Positions 43,399 through 52,620 of a stretch of 64,000 nt of DNA are shown here, one piece after another. The notes beneath the pieces were generated by a model, which was given only the letters and a program-made list of their open reading frames with translations, did no database searches and was not told the DNA's origin. How positions within the stretch are numbered: the first letter of the stretch is position 1; every line of letters starts with the position of its first letter. Source of the stretch: Streptomyces sp. NBC_00258 (GTDB lineage Bacteria > Actinomycetota > Actinomycetes > Streptomycetales > Streptomycetaceae); contig NZ_CP108081.1 of assembly GCF_036182465.1 (NCBI RefSeq), positions 2,976,001-3,040,000 of the forward strand. Direction: 5' to 3'. The position numbers and the translations under genes were made by a program.

Positions 43399-45576
43399 CT
43401 ACCGGCCAGGTGTCCCGTCGGACGCCGAGCTCGGTGCCGAAGCCGAAGCCGAAGCCGAAGCCGCCGCCGACACCGATGCCGGAGCCGGGGCGTAACCGGT
43501 CGGCCGGGTGGTGAAGACTCCCCGGCCCTGCGTCCGGCTGCGCAGCCGGGTCGCGTAGCCGAACAGCTCGGCCAGCGGCACGGTGGCGGTGATCACCGCC
43601 GTGCCCGCTCCCGTGCCCGCTCCCCCGCGCGTGGTCGAGTCGGTGACCCGTCCGCGCCGCGCAGCCAGATCGCCGAGCACCCCGCCCACGAAGTCCTCGG
43701 GCACGGTGACGGTGACCTCGACCACCGGTTCCAGGAGGACCATCGCGCAGGCGCGCAGTGCCTCCCGGAGCGCCTGCCGTCCGGCCGTCCGGAACGCCAT
43801 CTCCGAAGAGTCCTTCGAATGGGTCGCGCCGTCGGTCAGGACCACACGCAGCCCGGTCACCGGATGACCGCCGAGCGGCCCTTCACCCAGCGCGTCCCGG
43901 CAACCGGCCTCCACCGCCCGCACGTACTCCTGCGGTACCCGTCCGCCGACGACGACCGACCGGAACCCGAAGCCCGTCGCACTGTCACCGGCCGCGTCCG
44001 AGGAGCCCGGCAGCGGTTCCACGTCGAGGACGACATGCGCGAACTGCCCCGCGCCACCGTCCTGTTTGACGTGCCGGTGGACGTGTCCGGTGACCCCGCG
44101 TACGACCGTCTCGCGGTACGCCACCTTCGGCCGGCCGACCCGGACGTCCAGCCCGTGGGCGCGCCGGATCTTCTCCACCGCCACCTCCAGATGCAGTTCG
44201 CCCATGCCGGACAGCAGTGTCTGTCCGGTTTCGGGGTCGGTCCGGACGACCAGCGAGGGGTCCTCCTCGACCAGTCGTGTCAACGCCGACACCAGGCGGT
44301 CCGTGTCCGTGCGGGCACGGGCCTCGACCGCCACGGAGACGACCGGTTCGGCCGTGGTCGGCGGTTCGAGGACCAGCGGAGCCCCGGGCGCGCACAGGGT
44401 CGCACCGGCGCGGGCGGTCTTCAGCCCGACCACCGCGACGATGTCCCCGGCCACCGCCCGGTCCAACTGGGCGTGCCGGTCGGCCTGGACGCGCAGGATC
44501 CGCCCGATCCGCTCGGTGCGCGGCGCGCCGGCGTCCCACACGGTCACGGTCTCTCCCTTCCGGATCGTTCCCGAGTACACACGCAGACAGGTCAGCCGCC
44601 CGGTGGGGGTGGCGTTCACCTTGAACGCCAGTGCCGCGAACGGCGCCGCGGGGTCGGCGGTCCGCTCCTCCTCCCCGCCGTCCCGGCCATGGACACCGCG
44701 CACGGCTGGTACGTCCAACGGTGAGGGCAGATAGGCCACCACGGCGTCCAGCAGCGGCTCGATCCCCCGGTTGCGGTAGGCAGAGCCGCACAGCACGACC
44801 ACGCCGTCACCGGTACGGGTCAGGTCGCGCAGCGCGCCTTCGAGGGTCCGCGCGGAGACGGCGGACTCCGCGCAGAACTCCTCCAGCGCGCCGGGATGGA
44901 GTTCGGCAACCGCTTCTTCCAGCACCCGGCGCCGCCGCCGGGCCTCGTCCGCCAGAGCGTCGGGTACGGGCCTCTCCTCGACCGAGTCACGGCCGTCGGC
45001 CCAGACCAGCGCCCGCATACGCAGCAGGTCGACGACCCCGCCGAATCCGTCCTCGGCGCCGATCGGCAGCTGCACGACCAGCGGGGCCGGGTGCAGCCGC
45101 TGGCGGATCGACTCGACCGCCGCGTCGAGGTCGGCACCGGCCCGGTCCAGCTTGTTGACGAAGGCGATGCGCGGAACCCCGTACCGGTCGGCCTGCCGCC
45201 ATACGGACTCGCTCTGCGGCTCGACCCCCGCGACGGCGTCGAACACCGCGATCGCCCCGTCGAGCACCCGCAGCGAACGCGCGACCTCGTCGGAGAAGTC
45301 GACGTGTCCCGGAGTGTCGATGAGGTTGATCCGATGCCCGTCCCAGCCACAACTCACGGCCGCGGCGAAGATGGTGATCCCACGGTCGCGCTCCTGGGAA
45401 TCGAAGTCCGTGACGGTCGTGCCGTCATGGACCTCGCCCCGCTTGTGCGTGGTCCCGGTGACATACAGGATCCGCTCGGTGACCGTGGTCTTCCCGGCGT
45501 CGACGTGGGCGAGGATGCCCAGATTACGGACGGCGGTCAGCGGGTTGACGGGATTTCGGTGAGGTTCGGTACGCAC
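43399..45576 (-). CDS. Elongation factor G paralogue (FusA2-like translational GTPase)
   Basis: The 725-residue GTPase has G1 AHVDAGKTT (23-31), G3 DTPGHVDF and G4 NKLD, and the full domain II-V set of EF-G. It differs from the housekeeping EF-G in its shorter insert and in an Ala-Ser repeat tail. Such paralogues sometimes give resistance to fusidic acid, tetracycline or other translation inhibitors, or replace EF-G during stress. It lacks clear TetM/OtrA signatures, so resistance is only a possibility. The GTG at 45576 gives the usual N-terminus. A 38-codon ORF with a strong ribosome binding site lies 154 bases upstream. Confidence 0.9.
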   Translation of the reverse strand: MRTEPHRNPVNPLTAVRNLGILAHVDAGKTTVTERILYVTGTTHKRGEVHDGTTVTDFDSQERDRGITIFAAAVSCGWDGHRINLIDTPGHVDFSDEVARSLRVLDGAIAVFDAVAGVEPQSESVWRQADRYGVPRIAFVNKLDRAGADLDAAVESIRQRLHPAPLVVQLPIGAEDGFGGVVDLLRMRALVWADGRDSVEERPVPDALADEARRRRRVLEEAVAELHPGALEEFCAESAVSARTLEGALRDLTRTGDGVVVLCGSAYRNRGIEPLLDAVVAYLPSPLDVPAVRGVHGRDGGEEERTADPAAPFAALAFKVNATPTGRLTCLRVYSGTIRKGETVTVWDAGAPRTERIGRILRVQADRHAQLDRAVAGDIVAVVGLKTARAGATLCAPGAPLVLEPPTTAEPVVSVAVEARARTDTDRLVSALTRLVEEDPSLVVRTDPETGQTLLSGMGELHLEVAVEKIRRAHGLDVRVGRPKVAYRETVVRGVTGHVHRHVKQDGGAGQFAHVVLDVEPLPGSSDAAGDSATGFGFRSVVVGGRVPQEYVRAVEAGCRDALGEGPLGGHPVTGLRVVLTDGATHSKDSSEMAFRTAGRQALREALRACAMVLLEPVVEVTVTVPEDFVGGVLGDLAARRGRVTDSTTRGGAGTGAGTAVITATVPLAELFGYATRLRSRTQGRGVFTTRPTGYAPAPASVSAAASASASASAPSSASDGTPGR

Positions 45577-45730
45577 GGCCCGTGGCCTTTCAGGATGTTC
45601 CAGAAGGGGTCGGCGCAATTCCCGGACGAACGGGCCATGACCTGCGGCCCATGCCTGCCTACGGGCACGCCCGAACCCACGCGGCCGCAGACGGATACGC
45701 ATGCGGGGCGGGGTAAGGGGCGTGCGGAGA

Positions 45731-45847
45731 TCAGGAGTTCGTCAGGGCCATCCGGGGCCGGCCGCGCAGCCGGCACCGGACGCCCGAAGACACGAGGATC
45801 ACCTCGTACCGCGACGGGGGAACAACAACAGCGGTGCGGTAACGCAT
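45731..45847 (-). CDS. 38-residue leader ORF upstream of the EF-G paralogue
   Basis: An ATG at 45847, preceded by AAGGGGAG at good spacing (about 8 bases), opens a 38-codon frame ending at TGA 45731-45733. The peptide begins MRYRTAVVVPPSRYEVIL and its C-terminal half is Arg-rich (RCRLRGRPR). The RYR and PP motifs resemble ribosome-stalling sequences: Arg-x-Arg stalls with macrolides, and Pro-Pro slows translation. Its position 154 bases ahead of a translational GTPase gene suggests a translation-sensing leader. Function is inferred. Confidence 0.6.
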   Translation of the reverse strand: MRYRTAVVVPPSRYEVILVSSGVRCRLRGRPRMALTNS

Positions 45848-46039
45848 GGCTGGGCTCCCCTTTGGTCACGGGGCGCACCGCGGTGGTGTGCGGCGCGCGT
45901 TGTGGGGCGAGTTTAGGGAACGGGGCGGGGGCGGGGCACCGGGTTTTTTCGACCGCCTTCCTTCTGCCTCGTTCATTCTCCGCCCTGCGGTCCAGGATCT
46001 GGACGCCTCCACCAGGCCTGACCTAGGGTGCACGGCAGT

Positions 46040-46047
46040 AAGCGCTT
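46040..46047 (+). promoter_or_regulatory. AAGCGCTT operator-like palindrome ahead of the GH115 gene
   Basis: The perfect palindrome AAGCGCTT lies 6 bases ahead of the first possible start of the GH115 gene (46054) and 39 bases ahead of a GTG at 46087. The same core precedes the sugar ABC operon at 7286. It has the central CG of LacI-family operators and probably represses hemicellulose use. Confidence 0.5.
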
Positions 46048-46053
46048 TCTGAC

Positions 46054-49000
46054 ATGGTCATGCCTAAGCGGAAAGGTAGCGCCCTCGTGCCGCACAACGA
46101 ACCGGTGCGCAACGAACCGCCGCACCATGAACTGCCACACCATGAACTGCCGCACAACGAATCGCCGTACGACGAATCGCGGAGCCGGTCGCCCGCGTGG
46201 ACCCGCAAGTCGTTCCTGCGCGGCATGGCGGCCGTCGGGGTGGCCCCTCTGCTCCCCGGATTGCTGCCCTCGCCCGCCCGGGCCGCCTCCGGTTCACCGG
46301 ACCGCTCCGGCTTCGCGCTGGTGCGGAGCGGCGCTGCCGTCGACCTGTTCGTGGACCCGGCGGACGACCCCGCCGTGGTCCGTGCGACCGGCGACCTGCA
46401 GGCGGACGTGCAGCGGGTAGGCGGAGTGCGGCCGCAACTGCTGCGCACTCTGCCGGAGAAGGCCTCGCTGCTGGTCCTGGTGGGCACGATCGGTGCGAGC
46501 CCGGTCATCGACCGGCTCGTCGCGGACCGGCGGCTGGACGTCTCCCGGGTGAAGGGCCGCTGGGAGGCGTCGGTGACCCAGGTCGTCGACCGCCCTCTGC
46601 CCGGGGTGGAACGCGCCCTGGTGATCGCCGGGAGCGACCGGCGCGGAACCGTCTACGGGATCTACGACACCTCCGAGCGCATCGGGGTCTCGCCATGGCA
46701 CTGGTGGGCCGACGTCCCGGTCGAACACCGCGACACCGTGACGGTCCCGGCGGGTCCCCTGAAGCGGTACGAGCCGTCCGTCCGCTACCGGGGCATCTTC
46801 GTCAACGACGAGCAGAACCTCACCACTTGGTCCCGCCGGACCCAGGAACCGGACAAGAACATCGGCCCCGGGACCTACCGGCACGTCTTCGAGCTGCTGC
46901 TCCGCCTGAAGGCCAACTACCTCTGGCCGGCCATGCATCCGTACTCCGACTTCTTCAACAAGCACCGGGAGAACCCCGAACTGGCCGACCACTACGGCAT
47001 CGTTGTCGGCTCCAGCCATCCCGAGGCCATGCTGCGCAACGGGGTTCACGAGTGGGATCCCTGGGCCAAGGAGCATCCGGCCGCGGACGGCAGCCTTCCG
47101 GTGTACGACTACACGGTGAACCCCACCGTCATCTCCGACTACTGGCGAGCGCGGGCGCGGCAGAACGCCGGTTACGAGAGCAGCTGGACGCTGGGGATGC
47201 GCGGCCTGCACGACACCCCGCTGGAGACGCGGTACGCCACCACCGTTCCGGAGAAGGTCGTGGTGATGAACGGCATCATCGCGGACCAGCGCCGCCTCCT
47301 GGCCGAGGAGGTGGGCGCCGCCGCCGAACCGCAGATCTTCATCCCGTACAAGGAGGTCCTGGAGCTCTACAACGCGGGTGTCCAGGTGCCCGACGACGTC
47401 ACGCTGATCTGGCCGGACGACAACCACGGCAACATGCGCCAGCTGCCCGACGAGGCGGAGCGGCGGCGCCCGGGCGGCAACGGCATCTACTACCACCTCT
47501 CCTACTGGGGACGCCCCAAGAGCTATCTGTGGCTGGACACCTCCCAACTCGCCAAGGTCTGGCAGGAGTTGAGACGGGTGTACGAGCACGGCGCCTACCG
47601 TATGTGGATCTTCAACGTGGGAGACATCAAGTCGATCGAGACCGGGCTGTCCTTCTCCATGGACATGGCCTGGGACGTGGACCGCCTGGGCGCCGACGAC
47701 GTGGAGGACTTCCTCGTCGAGTGGGCCGGGCGGCAGTTCGGGCAGCGCCACGGCCGGGAGATCGCCGCGATCCGCACCGAGTACTACCGGCTCGTGGCGG
47801 AGCTGCGTCCGGAGTTCATCGCCCGCGGCCTGTTCTCCCTGATCCACCACGGTGACGAGGCCGGCCGCCGGATGGCCGCGTACGACCGACTCCTGGAGCG
47901 GACCCGCGCGCTCGGGGCCAAACTGCCCGACGCCTACCGCGACGCCTTCTACGAGCTGGTCGAATACCCGGTGCACGGCGCGTACTTGATGAACCTGAAG
48001 TTCTACTGGGCGGAACGCAACGCGCTCGCGATCCGCCAGGGGCGCGGGGCCGGGGTGAACCGCTTCGCGGACCTGTCCGACGCCACCCACGCCGCGGAGC
48101 AGGCGATCACCAGGCGCTACAACACCGAGGTGGCCGGCGGAAAATGGAACGGGATCGTCAACCCGTACCCCTCGCAGATTCCCCAGGCGCCGGGCCGCCC
48201 GAGTGTCACCCGGATCGCCCGGCAGGAGACATCGGGGCTGGGGGTGGCGGCCGAGGGCAACGAGACGGGGACCGGGCGGCCCCTGTCCTTCTCCTCGTAC
48301 ACCCGGGACCGGCGCTTCGTCGACGTGTTCAACACCGGCTTCCTCGCACTGGACTGGACCGCCGAGGCGAGCCACCCCTGGATCCGGCTGAGCGCCTCCG
48401 GCGGCGCCATGACCGAGCAGACGCGGGTGTGGGTGGAGATCGACTGGGAGCGGGTGCCCGAGGGCGCACACGACGCGAGGGTGACCTTCACCGGCGCCGG
48501 GAAGAGCTTCGACGTACCCCTGCGGGTGCTCAACGACGGGGAACGGGCTCGCGGTCGGGCCCGTGGCTTCGTCGAGGCCCATGGGTACGTCTCGATCGAC
48601 GCCGCGCACTTCGAGCGCCGGGTGGCGCGCGGCGGAGCCCGTTGGCGGACGGTACGCGGACTCGGTCGCCGCAAGGCCGCCCTGGAGGCGGTGCCGTCGA
48701 CGGCGGCCCCGATCACGGATCAACTCCCCACCCGTTCGCCGGAGTTGCGCTACCGAGTGCGCTTCACCTCCACCGGGGACTTCCGGGTCACCGTCTTCCG
48801 TCTCCCCTCCCTCGACGAACGCGGCCATCGCCGTGTTGCCGTCGCCCTCGACGACCAGCCGGTCACCGTCCTGTCGGGACAGGCGGTCGCCACCGGCAAC
48901 CGCGGCGACGCCTGGGCCCGCAACGTCGAGGACGGCATCGAGAAACTGACCACCACCGTGACCGTCACCGAACCCGGCGAGCACGTCCTGAGGCTCTTCA

Positions 49001-49155
49001 TGGTCGACCCCGCGATCGCCGTGGACCAACTCGTCATCGACACCGGCGGACTGCCCGCAAGCTACCTCGCACCACCGGAGAGCTACCACCGATCCTTCGA
49101 CCCCGATCCGGTGTCGGGGCCGGGCTTGGAGGTGCCGGACGCGCTGGACCAGTAG
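46054..49155 (+). CDS. Glycoside hydrolase family 115 alpha-glucuronidase, secreted
   Basis: The protein of up to 1033 residues matches GH115, which removes glucuronic or 4-O-methylglucuronic acid side chains from xylan. Characteristic stretches are GTVYGIYDTSERIGVSPWHWWADVP, YRGIFVNDEQ and LKANYLWPAMHPY, with the catalytic-domain WPDDNHGNMRQLPD near residue 450. A signal peptide lies at about 51-78 (TRKSFLRGMAAVGVAPLLPG). Before it is a His/Pro/Glu-rich segment with repeated HHELP units, unusual for a signal peptide. The start may be the GTG at 46087, which has GGAAAGG upstream. Confidence 0.88.
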   Translation: MVMPKRKGSALVPHNEPVRNEPPHHELPHHELPHNESPYDESRSRSPAWTRKSFLRGMAAVGVAPLLPGLLPSPARAASGSPDRSGFALVRSGAAVDLFVDPADDPAVVRATGDLQADVQRVGGVRPQLLRTLPEKASLLVLVGTIGASPVIDRLVADRRLDVSRVKGRWEASVTQVVDRPLPGVERALVIAGSDRRGTVYGIYDTSERIGVSPWHWWADVPVEHRDTVTVPAGPLKRYEPSVRYRGIFVNDEQNLTTWSRRTQEPDKNIGPGTYRHVFELLLRLKANYLWPAMHPYSDFFNKHRENPELADHYGIVVGSSHPEAMLRNGVHEWDPWAKEHPAADGSLPVYDYTVNPTVISDYWRARARQNAGYESSWTLGMRGLHDTPLETRYATTVPEKVVVMNGIIADQRRLLAEEVGAAAEPQIFIPYKEVLELYNAGVQVPDDVTLIWPDDNHGNMRQLPDEAERRRPGGNGIYYHLSYWGRPKSYLWLDTSQLAKVWQELRRVYEHGAYRMWIFNVGDIKSIETGLSFSMDMAWDVDRLGADDVEDFLVEWAGRQFGQRHGREIAAIRTEYYRLVAELRPEFIARGLFSLIHHGDEAGRRMAAYDRLLERTRALGAKLPDAYRDAFYELVEYPVHGAYLMNLKFYWAERNALAIRQGRGAGVNRFADLSDATHAAEQAITRRYNTEVAGGKWNGIVNPYPSQIPQAPGRPSVTRIARQETSGLGVAAEGNETGTGRPLSFSSYTRDRRFVDVFNTGFLALDWTAEASHPWIRLSASGGAMTEQTRVWVEIDWERVPEGAHDARVTFTGAGKSFDVPLRVLNDGERARGRARGFVEAHGYVSIDAAHFERRVARGGARWRTVRGLGRRKAALEAVPSTAAPITDQLPTRSPELRYRVRFTSTGDFRVTVFRLPSLDERGHRRVAVALDDQPVTVLSGQAVATGNRGDAWARNVEDGIEKLTTTVTVTEPGEHVLRLFMVDPAIAVDQLVIDTGGLPASYLAPPESYHRSFDPDPVSGPGLEVPDALDQ

Positions 49156-49339
49156 GTACCGCCCGTCCGCACCGAACCGGTCCCCGACGGTCTCTTCGAC
49201 CGTCGGGGGCCTGTCCGTCGCCGGTCCGTAAGGAACCTTGACGCGGGTCGGCGACGCGAGGAGATTGGCGTGACCGAGCCGATGGCGTAGCGGCAGATCC
49301 ACCTCAAGGCCCCGCCGACCGGCTCCGGTTGGGGGCATC

Positions 49340-50626
49340 ATGGCTGCCGGAACGCTCTTCCGACTGGCCGTCGGATTCGCCACGTCGATGGCGGTCACGA
49401 CGTCGACCGCGCTGGTGGGCACCGCGCATGCGGATCCGCGCCCGGCCGCCGCGGATCCGGCGGTGATCACGGAGTGGAACGCCGTCGCGGTGCGGACGAT
49501 CTTCACGGAGGCTCAGCAGGCGCCGCCGGTGGGGCAGTTGTACCTGGGCTTCGTCTCGATCGCCGTGCACGACGCGGTGGCGGCCGTCGACGGCAGGTAC
49601 GCACCGTACGCGAAGCAGCCGCGCGCCCACCGGCACGCGTCTCCGCAGGCCGCCGCGGCGACGGCCGCCCACCAGGTCCTCAGCCACTACTTCCCGGCGT
49701 CCGAGCAGGCGCTCGGCTCCGACTACGCCGCGTCGCTCGCGAAGATCCCCGAAGGCGTCGGCAAGACACACGGCATCCGGGCGGGGAAGGCGGCCGCCGC
49801 CACCCTCGTACGGCTGCGTACGGGCGACGGCCGCAACGCCGACGTGACGCTGAACGTGACTCCCGCGCCCGGCGTGTGGCGTCCGACGCCGCCCGCGTTC
49901 GCGCCGATGGCCGTGCCCTGGCTCGGATTCGTACGGCCGCTGCTGCTCAAGTCGCCGACCCAGATCCGGCTCCCCGGCCCCGACGCCCTGAACAGCAAGG
50001 CGTACGCACGGGACGTCGCCGAGGTCGAGGCGACGGGCGCGGCTTCCGGCAGTACGCGGACACCCGCGCAGACCGAGACCGCCATGTTCTGGAACGACAA
50101 CGTGCCCCGCCAGTACCAGACCGCGCTCCGGGACCTGGCCGCCCGTCGCCATCTCGGCATGGACGACAGCGCGCGGATGTTCGCCCTCCTCAACGCGACC
50201 GCCGCGGACTCGGCCATCGCCTGCTGGCGCGGCAAGTACGACGATGCCTACTGGCGGCCGGTCACGGCGATCCGGCTCGCCGACACCGACGGCAACCCGG
50301 CCACCACGCCCGACCCGGCGTGGAGCCCGCTGGTCGCGACGCCGCCCTATCCGGAGTACCCGAGCGGACATGCCTGTCTCACCGGCCCCATCACGGCCGG
50401 CCTCAGCCACCTGTTCGGGGCGCGTCACATCGACCTGACGGTGGACTCGGCCGTCACCGGCACGACCCGGCACTACACCACCGCGAACGCGCTGACCCAG
50501 GAGACGATGAACGCCAGGATCTGGCTGGGCTTCCACTTCCGCAAGGCGATGACCGACGGCAGCCAACTGGGCCGCGCGGTGACCCGTTGGTCGGTGGTGC
50601 GCTACTTCCAGCCCGTCGGCCGGTGA
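49340..50626 (+). CDS. Secreted vanadium-dependent haloperoxidase / PAP2-type protein
   Basis: The 428-residue protein has a signal peptide (about 1-31, cut after AHA) and the vanadate/phosphate-binding motifs of the haloperoxidase-phosphatase superfamily: RPVTAIR, PEYPSGHACLTG and NARIWLGFHFRKAM. It may be a haloperoxidase or a phosphatase; sequence alone does not decide. It starts 184 bases after the GH115 gene and could share its transcript. Confidence 0.85.
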   Translation: MAAGTLFRLAVGFATSMAVTTSTALVGTAHADPRPAAADPAVITEWNAVAVRTIFTEAQQAPPVGQLYLGFVSIAVHDAVAAVDGRYAPYAKQPRAHRHASPQAAAATAAHQVLSHYFPASEQALGSDYAASLAKIPEGVGKTHGIRAGKAAAATLVRLRTGDGRNADVTLNVTPAPGVWRPTPPAFAPMAVPWLGFVRPLLLKSPTQIRLPGPDALNSKAYARDVAEVEATGAASGSTRTPAQTETAMFWNDNVPRQYQTALRDLAARRHLGMDDSARMFALLNATAADSAIACWRGKYDDAYWRPVTAIRLADTDGNPATTPDPAWSPLVATPPYPEYPSGHACLTGPITAGLSHLFGARHIDLTVDSAVTGTTRHYTTANALTQETMNARIWLGFHFRKAMTDGSQLGRAVTRWSVVRYFQPVGR

Positions 50627-50683
50627 CCGTTCGCGAACCTCGTCGTCGCCCCGCGCGAGCAGGCAACCCACTCTTCTCGCGGG

Positions 50684-51517
50684 TCAGTTCGGCCCGTCGC
50701 CCCTCCGCTGTTCCGGGCGGGCCGGGGCGATGATCGTGGGGGCGTGGCCGGGCGGTGCGAGGCTGTCCGTTCCGAGTACCTGGCAGCGTGCCAGGCCGTG
50801 CCGGGACCACAGTGCGGCCGTCCACGCGCAGAGCAGTGCGTCGATGAGGTCTTCGCGGTGTTTGTAGGGGGCGTCCCGCTCCGGTGAGGGCTCGGTCATG
50901 AGTTGCCGGGAGACCGGGTGGGAATCGAGGAGCAACGGCGGATCGGTCTCGGCGAGGCCCGCGAGACGCACGATCAGTTCGTCGCACGTGTCCGCCCGCG
51001 TCACCCGCCACCCCTGCGGCGGCCTCCGTCCCTGCCTCTTGTACCTGGGGCGTTCCTGGTCGTAGCCCAGCTCCGGGGCGCCGATCAGGGTCGTGTACGG
51101 ATAGCACTCGGACATGACCAGCCCGTCGGTCGGGGGCCCGCCCCTGCCGTCGTCGTAGACCCAGCCGTCCTCCTGCAGGGCTGTCCGCAGGAGGACGCCG
51201 GCCTGGCGGGGAGAGGCCTGGTTGGTGCTGTTCGCGCTCACCTTCCAACGCCCGTACCGTCGGCCGACGTCACGCTCGCACGGCCGCTGGCCGGCCGGAT
51301 TGTCGACGACCAGCGGCGCGTCGACGAAGAGCAGCGTCGATCCTTCGACGGCTGTCCTGGCAAGCCACTCCGTCGTCTCCTCGACCCCACGCGTCCAGCC
51401 GCAGTCGATCACCACGCCGCGACCGTCGATGGCGGCCACGCCGGTCTCGTTGGGCTTGGCACGCGCTCCGCCGTGTGCCCAGGCGAGGTCGATGCCGATG
51501 AACCGCTCCATCCCCAT
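50684..51517 (-). CDS. DUF429 (RNase H-fold) protein
   Basis: The 277-residue protein matches DUF429, predicted to adopt an RNase H-like fold. Acidic residues in FIGIDLAWAHG (start) and LLFVDAPLVVDNPAGQRPCERD, and SECYPY plus YKHREDLIDALLCAW further on, are in the positions conserved in the family. Nuclease activity is predicted only. Starts at 51517 and 51511 are possible. It converges on the haloperoxidase gene. Confidence 0.85.
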   Translation of the reverse strand: MGMERFIGIDLAWAHGGARAKPNETGVAAIDGRGVVIDCGWTRGVEETTEWLARTAVEGSTLLFVDAPLVVDNPAGQRPCERDVGRRYGRWKVSANSTNQASPRQAGVLLRTALQEDGWVYDDGRGGPPTDGLVMSECYPYTTLIGAPELGYDQERPRYKRQGRRPPQGWRVTRADTCDELIVRLAGLAETDPPLLLDSHPVSRQLMTEPSPERDAPYKHREDLIDALLCAWTAALWSRHGLARCQVLGTDSLAPPGHAPTIIAPARPEQRRGDGPN

Positions 51518-51565
51518 GCGTCGGTGGTACCAGAAACGGACTCCGTCGCGCAGGGCGGCCCCTGG

Positions 51566-51988
51566 CTAGCCCATCGGCTGGTTGCTGTCCCGGTGGCTGC
51601 CCCAGCCGTGCCAGCGGTCGATCTCGATCCACGCGCTGACCCTGCCGCGCTTCCGGCCCGAGTACTCGTGGCCCAGGTAGTGCGTGGCCAGCCGGTCGAT
51701 GTCGGCCAGGCCCTCGTCGTCACGGATCTCGACGACACGGCCGATGATGGTCACATGGGTGTACCAGCCGGACTCGTCGAGCACCGTCAGGGTGACCCGC
51801 GGGTCGTTGCGGATGTGGTCGAGGCGCTTGCGGCCCTCGTCCATGTTGACCAGCACGCGCCCGTCGTCCCAGAGGTACCAGGTGGCCGCGGACACCGGCT
51901 GTCCGTCGGACCGGAGGGTGGCGATGACGGCGGGGTTGGGCTTCCTCAGCATGGCGACCACGGCCTCGGGAAGCGGCGGCTTCGACAC
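51566..51988 (-). CDS. PPOX-class F420/FMN-dependent oxidoreductase
   Basis: The 140-residue split-barrel protein has the family core ATLRSDGQPVSAATWYLWDDGRVLVNMDEGRKRLDHIRNDPR split over residues 23-65. Actinobacterial members of this size commonly bind F420 and act as reductases of diverse small molecules. The GTG at 51988 has GGGAGAG upstream. It ends 48 bases ahead of the DUF429 gene on the same strand. Confidence 0.87.
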   Translation of the reverse strand: MSKPPLPEAVVAMLRKPNPAVIATLRSDGQPVSAATWYLWDDGRVLVNMDEGRKRLDHIRNDPRVTLTVLDESGWYTHVTIIGRVVEIRDDEGLADIDRLATHYLGHEYSGRKRGRVSAWIEIDRWHGWGSHRDSNQPMG

Positions 51989-52236
51989 GAACTCTCCCTT
52001 GCGTCATGGCTTCACGGTCTGCACGGCCCCGTACCCCGGGCACCGCGCCTCCAGCCATCGGCCACTGGCGTCCGGGCCCTGAAGCATGTCGGTCGATCCA
52101 CGGGGCACTCCCCCCACGCTGCCACATCCCGGAGCCGAACCCGCGACGCCTCCCGGACCCACGTGGCGGAACCGGCTCGGGGGCCTCGGAAATGCCCATA
52201 CGCCCATACGCCCGTCCGCCGTTGTATAACCGGCCC

Positions 52237-52599
52237 ATGATCTACCACGCTGTGACGCTCGGTGACTGGACCGCCCGTCCCGACCAGCCGTACGCCCCCG
52301 CCTCCCTCGCGGAGGACGGTTTCGTCCACTGCTCCCCCGACGAGACGACCACGCTGGCCGTCGTCAACGCCTTCTACCGGGACGCGCCGAGGCCTTTGCT
52401 GGCGCTGCTCCTCGACGAGGACCGGCTCGCCGCGAGGTGCGAATGGGAGGCGGCGGATCCCACCCCGCCGCCGGGGGTCGACGAAGGTGTGCTGTTCCCC
52501 CACGTGTTCGGCCCCCTCAACCGCGACGCCGTCGAGCGCGTCCTGGAGATCCGGTGGGACGAGGAAGGCCGGGCGACAGGTCTGAAGGACCTGAACTGA
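52237..52599 (+). CDS. DUF952 family protein
   Basis: The 120-residue protein matches the DUF952 family: start MIYHAVTLGDWTA, then YAPASLAEDGFVHCS and the NAFYRDAPRPLLALLLDEDRL stretch. The function of the family is not established. The ATG at 52237 begins the conserved region; upstream sequence in frame is not coding-like. Confidence 0.88.
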   Translation: MIYHAVTLGDWTARPDQPYAPASLAEDGFVHCSPDETTTLAVVNAFYRDAPRPLLALLLDEDRLAARCEWEAADPTPPPGVDEGVLFPHVFGPLNRDAVERVLEIRWDEEGRATGLKDLN

Positions 52600-52620
52600 T
52601 GGACGTGAACTGGCGGGGCC

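Noticed and set aside
43437..43462. GCCGAA hexamer run as a regulatory repeat
   Set aside because: It lies within the EF-G paralogue coding frame and encodes its Ala-Ser tail.
43399..45576. Calling the EF-G paralogue a tetracycline-resistance ribosomal protection protein
   Set aside because: The full EF-G domain set is present but I could not identify TetM/OtrA-specific residues; paralogue is the safer call.
46294..49506. 1070-codon minus-strand frame opposite GH115
   Set aside because: It is the antisense shadow of a protein with clear GH115 motifs; its composition is Val/Arg/Gly-rich.
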